A stretch of 64,000 nucleotides of DNA from Zeus faber (taxonomy: Eukaryota > Chordata > Actinopteri > Zeiformes > Zeidae), in assembly GCA_960531495.1 (NCBI GenBank), contig OY482865.1:13577203-13641202 (forward strand), given 5' to 3'. A program made the position numbers and the translations under genes. The notes beneath the pieces were generated by a model. That model was not told where the DNA came from. It made no database searches and worked only from the letters and a program-made list of their open reading frames with translations. Positions within the stretch are counted from its first letter, which is position 1, and each line of letters starts with the position of its first letter. Below are positions 61,740-64,000 of this stretch, in pieces.

Positions 61740-62773
61740 TAGGGCTGCCCCATGAAAGTCGACGAGTCGAATCGTCAGGCGGAAACCCGACAGTCGACTG
61801 AGATTCTTCAAGTCGAGCAGTGTTTTTATTTATTTTTTTCAGTCAGTGTGCATTACTATAACATAACAAGATAAAACAGATAGAAGCTTACACAATGCAC
61901 AGGGCTAACATTTCAATGAGGAATTATAAATAAGCAAAATCATAATCATATATAATTTATATCTGTGAATCATTCGCGTCTGTGTGCTGTGGCTTGTACC
62001 CACAAATAAAACAATTCAAACGGTGCACGGTGGTGCAGTGCTTTGCACTGCTGCCTCACAGCAAAGAGGTCCTGGGCTCGATTCCCGCCTGGGGCGCTCC
62101 CAAATAGGAGCCTTTCTGTGTAGAGTTTGCATGTTCTCCCTGTGCTCACATGGGGTTTCCTCCGCCTAACGTCAGTAAGGGCCCCCACCAAAAACATGCA
62201 TCATCGTCCGACCAGCAATGGACACTCATTACCAGGTCCTCGGGCGCATCCACGAATGCTGCCCACTGCTCCTGGCTGCCCCCCCGGAGGAAGGACAAGC
62301 CAAGGATGAGTTAAATGCAGAGGCCTCATTTCACCGGCCACCATCCAAAGCATGTGTGTGTGTGTGTGCATGTGTTGTAGTGTGGTGTGTTGTGTGATAA
62401 TTAAAGATTCTTCTTCTTTAAAAAAAAAAAAAAGAACGGGGCACAGCTCGTAGACTCGTTAAGATTATTTTCTGCGGGTAACGCAAGGAGGGGGTGTGAT
62501 CGGGGGAGAGAGTCACAGACAGAGTGTCCCCATTACGCACGGTTTCGTTCCATAGCGTTCCATACGCACTTGTTTCGTTCCATAAGGAGACATAAAATGA
62601 AATAAAACAACCTACATCTAAAGTAAAACACACTGTTTTGACACGGCGATCGCGAGTACCCCAGTGCGCGAGAGGAGAGGGAGACAGGTGAGTAAAGTGC
62701 GAATCGTCAAATATTTGCATTGAACAGCCGAATCTGGTTTGACTGACCAAAATCTGAGTCCGGTACAGCCCTA
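61740..62773. mobile_element. hAT-like element interrupted by a SINE
   Basis: Ends TAGGGCTGCCCCATGAAAGT and, in reverse complement on the right, TAGGGCTGTACC. Just inside the left end are repeated GTCGACGAGTCGAATCGTCA motifs, with GCGAATCGTCAAAT near the right, a pattern of a common fish hAT family. Flanking octamers differ, so no intact duplication. About 410 bp is the SINE-like insert. Confidence 0.6.
62021..62433 (+). mobile_element. tRNA-like SINE-type retroposon with poly-A tail
   Basis: Head CGGTGCACGGTGGTGCAGTG with B box GGGCTCGATTCCCGCC, then TTTGCATGTTCTCCCTGTG, TTAAATGCAGAGGCC and a TG-rich stretch, ending TTCTTCTTCTTT plus A14. A family common in fish genomes, and different from the SINE at 39433/58357. 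Confidence 0.7.
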
Positions 62774-63389
62774 CTAGATGCAGTATCAAACTACTCTGAT
62801 CCTGAAAGCTGAAAAGGAATTGAATACATCAAAGATTTCTCGTTTGATTTCAATGTTCAGTTTGTATAAATGGTTATAGAAATAATATGAATAACCGAAT
62901 CAGAATGTCATTTCGTGGGGCTGCAAACGTCCAATTCCCACTCGTAGAGAATGAGGGGATAGAGGGGTGAACGTAACGCTGTCGTCAGAAACAGTGCATC
63001 TGTAAAATCACCAATTATAACATTCGCTTTTATTAATCAAAGAGGTAGAACATCAGGGGAGAAAAAGAAAGGAAAAAAAAAAAAAAAACATGCAGCAGAG
63101 CACAAGTTCTGCAAAGCTCCAATTATGTCTGATGAGTGAATTCTGGGAAAAAATAGATGTGATTTTGGTGTGATCTCGGTATGGAAAGAAAGCGGTCGCT
63201 AGGGTTAGCTAGTTAATGAGTTGGGGTCATCTTCTCTGTTAGATCTGGTAAAACGGTGCCCGAGTTTCCTTGCCCGCTTAAGAAGTTCACTGTACTTCAG
63301 GCTCATAAGATGAGATAATATCCCACATGAAATCAACCACGTGCAGCCTTGATATTACCCCCCACCACCCTACATTCCTTCAAGAGGTG

Positions 63390-64000
63390 ATGACAGGGGG
63401 GAAAGCAATCTTAATTCTTTGAGATCTGTGTGCAGCCTTTGACACTGTCGATCACGCTGTTTTTATAGACCGTCTTAACACCTGGGTTGGCATCAAGGAC
63501 ACTGCACTTGGCTGTTTTTTTTCCTGCCTTTTAGAAAGAACCTTCCCGGTCACCGTGGGTAAATTCTCATCCTCTACAACTTACACTATCTGTGGTGTTC
63601 CACAAGGTTCTATTTTAGGTCCATTTTTTTTTAAATCTGTGTGCTGCCACTTGGCCAAATTATCCAAAGACACAATGTCTCTTAATTTCTACGCCAGGCG
63701 ACACACAGACATACCTTCCTCTGAGGCCGCGTGACCCAAACAGCCTCGCTGTGTTGTCGATTGTCTCAATGACATCCACTGTTGGATGGCAGAGAATCTT
63801 CTTCAGCTCAATAATTCAAAATCACGAATCATATTGTTCACACCCCCAAATTCTAACAGTCAAATTGACAGTGGCGTTGGCTCTGTACGCAAATGTGAAG
63901 TCTCTTGCCAGACACTTGTGAGCACTGTTTGACTCTGACCTAAACTTTGAGCCGCAAATTAAAACAATTGCCCAGTCCTGCTTCCTCCAACTGAGACCCT
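63390..64000 (+). pseudogene. L2-like reverse transcriptase relic running off the window
   Basis: The + strand frame from about 63404 reads DLCAAFDTVDHAVFIDRLNT and LGCFFSCLLERTFPVTVGKF, then ICGVPQGSILGPFFF. These are reverse transcriptase motifs of the L2/CR1 group. A stop interrupts it just before DLCAAFD. The YADD catalytic block is replaced by FYARRHTDI, so it is inactive. Later segments (WMAENLLQLNNSK) follow in shifted frames. Same group as 22510-23490, opposite orientation. Confidence 0.8.

Overview
The window looks like intronic and exonic DNA from a teleost (ray-finned fish) nuclear genome. It shows a vertebrate exon/intron structure with GT/AG splice sites and an extreme load of CA/GT dinucleotide microsatellites (about 1.9 kb of pure tract by my count). 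It also carries fish-type tRNA-derived SINEs, several kinds of non-LTR retrotransposon (L2-like, Rex1/CR1-like, RTE-like), and hAT-, Harbinger- and Tc1/mariner-like DNA transposons. I cannot name the species.

The only gene I can support is EXOC4 (SEC8, exocyst complex component 4) on the + strand. Six consecutive internal coding exons are present: 4021-4117, 40293-40395, 40990-41106, 56427-56563, 58932-59087 and 60858-61036. Every junction phase is compatible and there is no internal stop. Together they give 263 codons, about residues 470-735 of a protein of about 975 residues. The N-terminal exons lie to the left of the window and the C-terminal exons to the right. The introns are about 36.2 kb (with a 200-N gap), 0.59 kb, 15.3 kb, 2.4 kb and 1.8 kb.

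Layout. 1-4020: intron with microsatellites and possible conserved non-coding DNA. 4118-40292: giant intron with a hAT-like element that has a perfect 8-bp target duplication (6051-6466), an RTE-like tail (14.7 kb), a 1.4-kb element with very long inverted arms (18.9-20.3 kb), two L2-like tails, one split by a 301-bp MITE (21.8-23.5 kb), a Harbinger-like element with another element nested inside it (33.0-34.8 kb), a CpG-rich unexplained ORF (37.2-37.7 kb), an assembly gap (38618-38817), and a SINE nested in a hAT-like element (39.3-39.9 kb). 41107-56426: intron with a near-perfect 78-bp-arm hairpin (49.4-49.6 kb) and a decayed 2.8-kb Rex1/CR1-like LINE on the minus strand (49.8-52.6 kb). 56564-60857: two short introns holding a Tc1-like transposase relic and a second, almost identical SINE. 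61037-64000: intron that opens with a 111-bp TG tract 12 nt past a splice donor, then a hAT-like element split by another SINE, and a dead L2-like reverse transcriptase running off the right edge.

Apart from EXOC4 there is no evidence for a second functional protein gene, an RNA gene or a CRISPR-like system. The most interesting signals are structural: the hairpin, the long-arm element, the nested transposons, a duplicated intronic block beside TG tracts, and the donor-adjacent TG tract.
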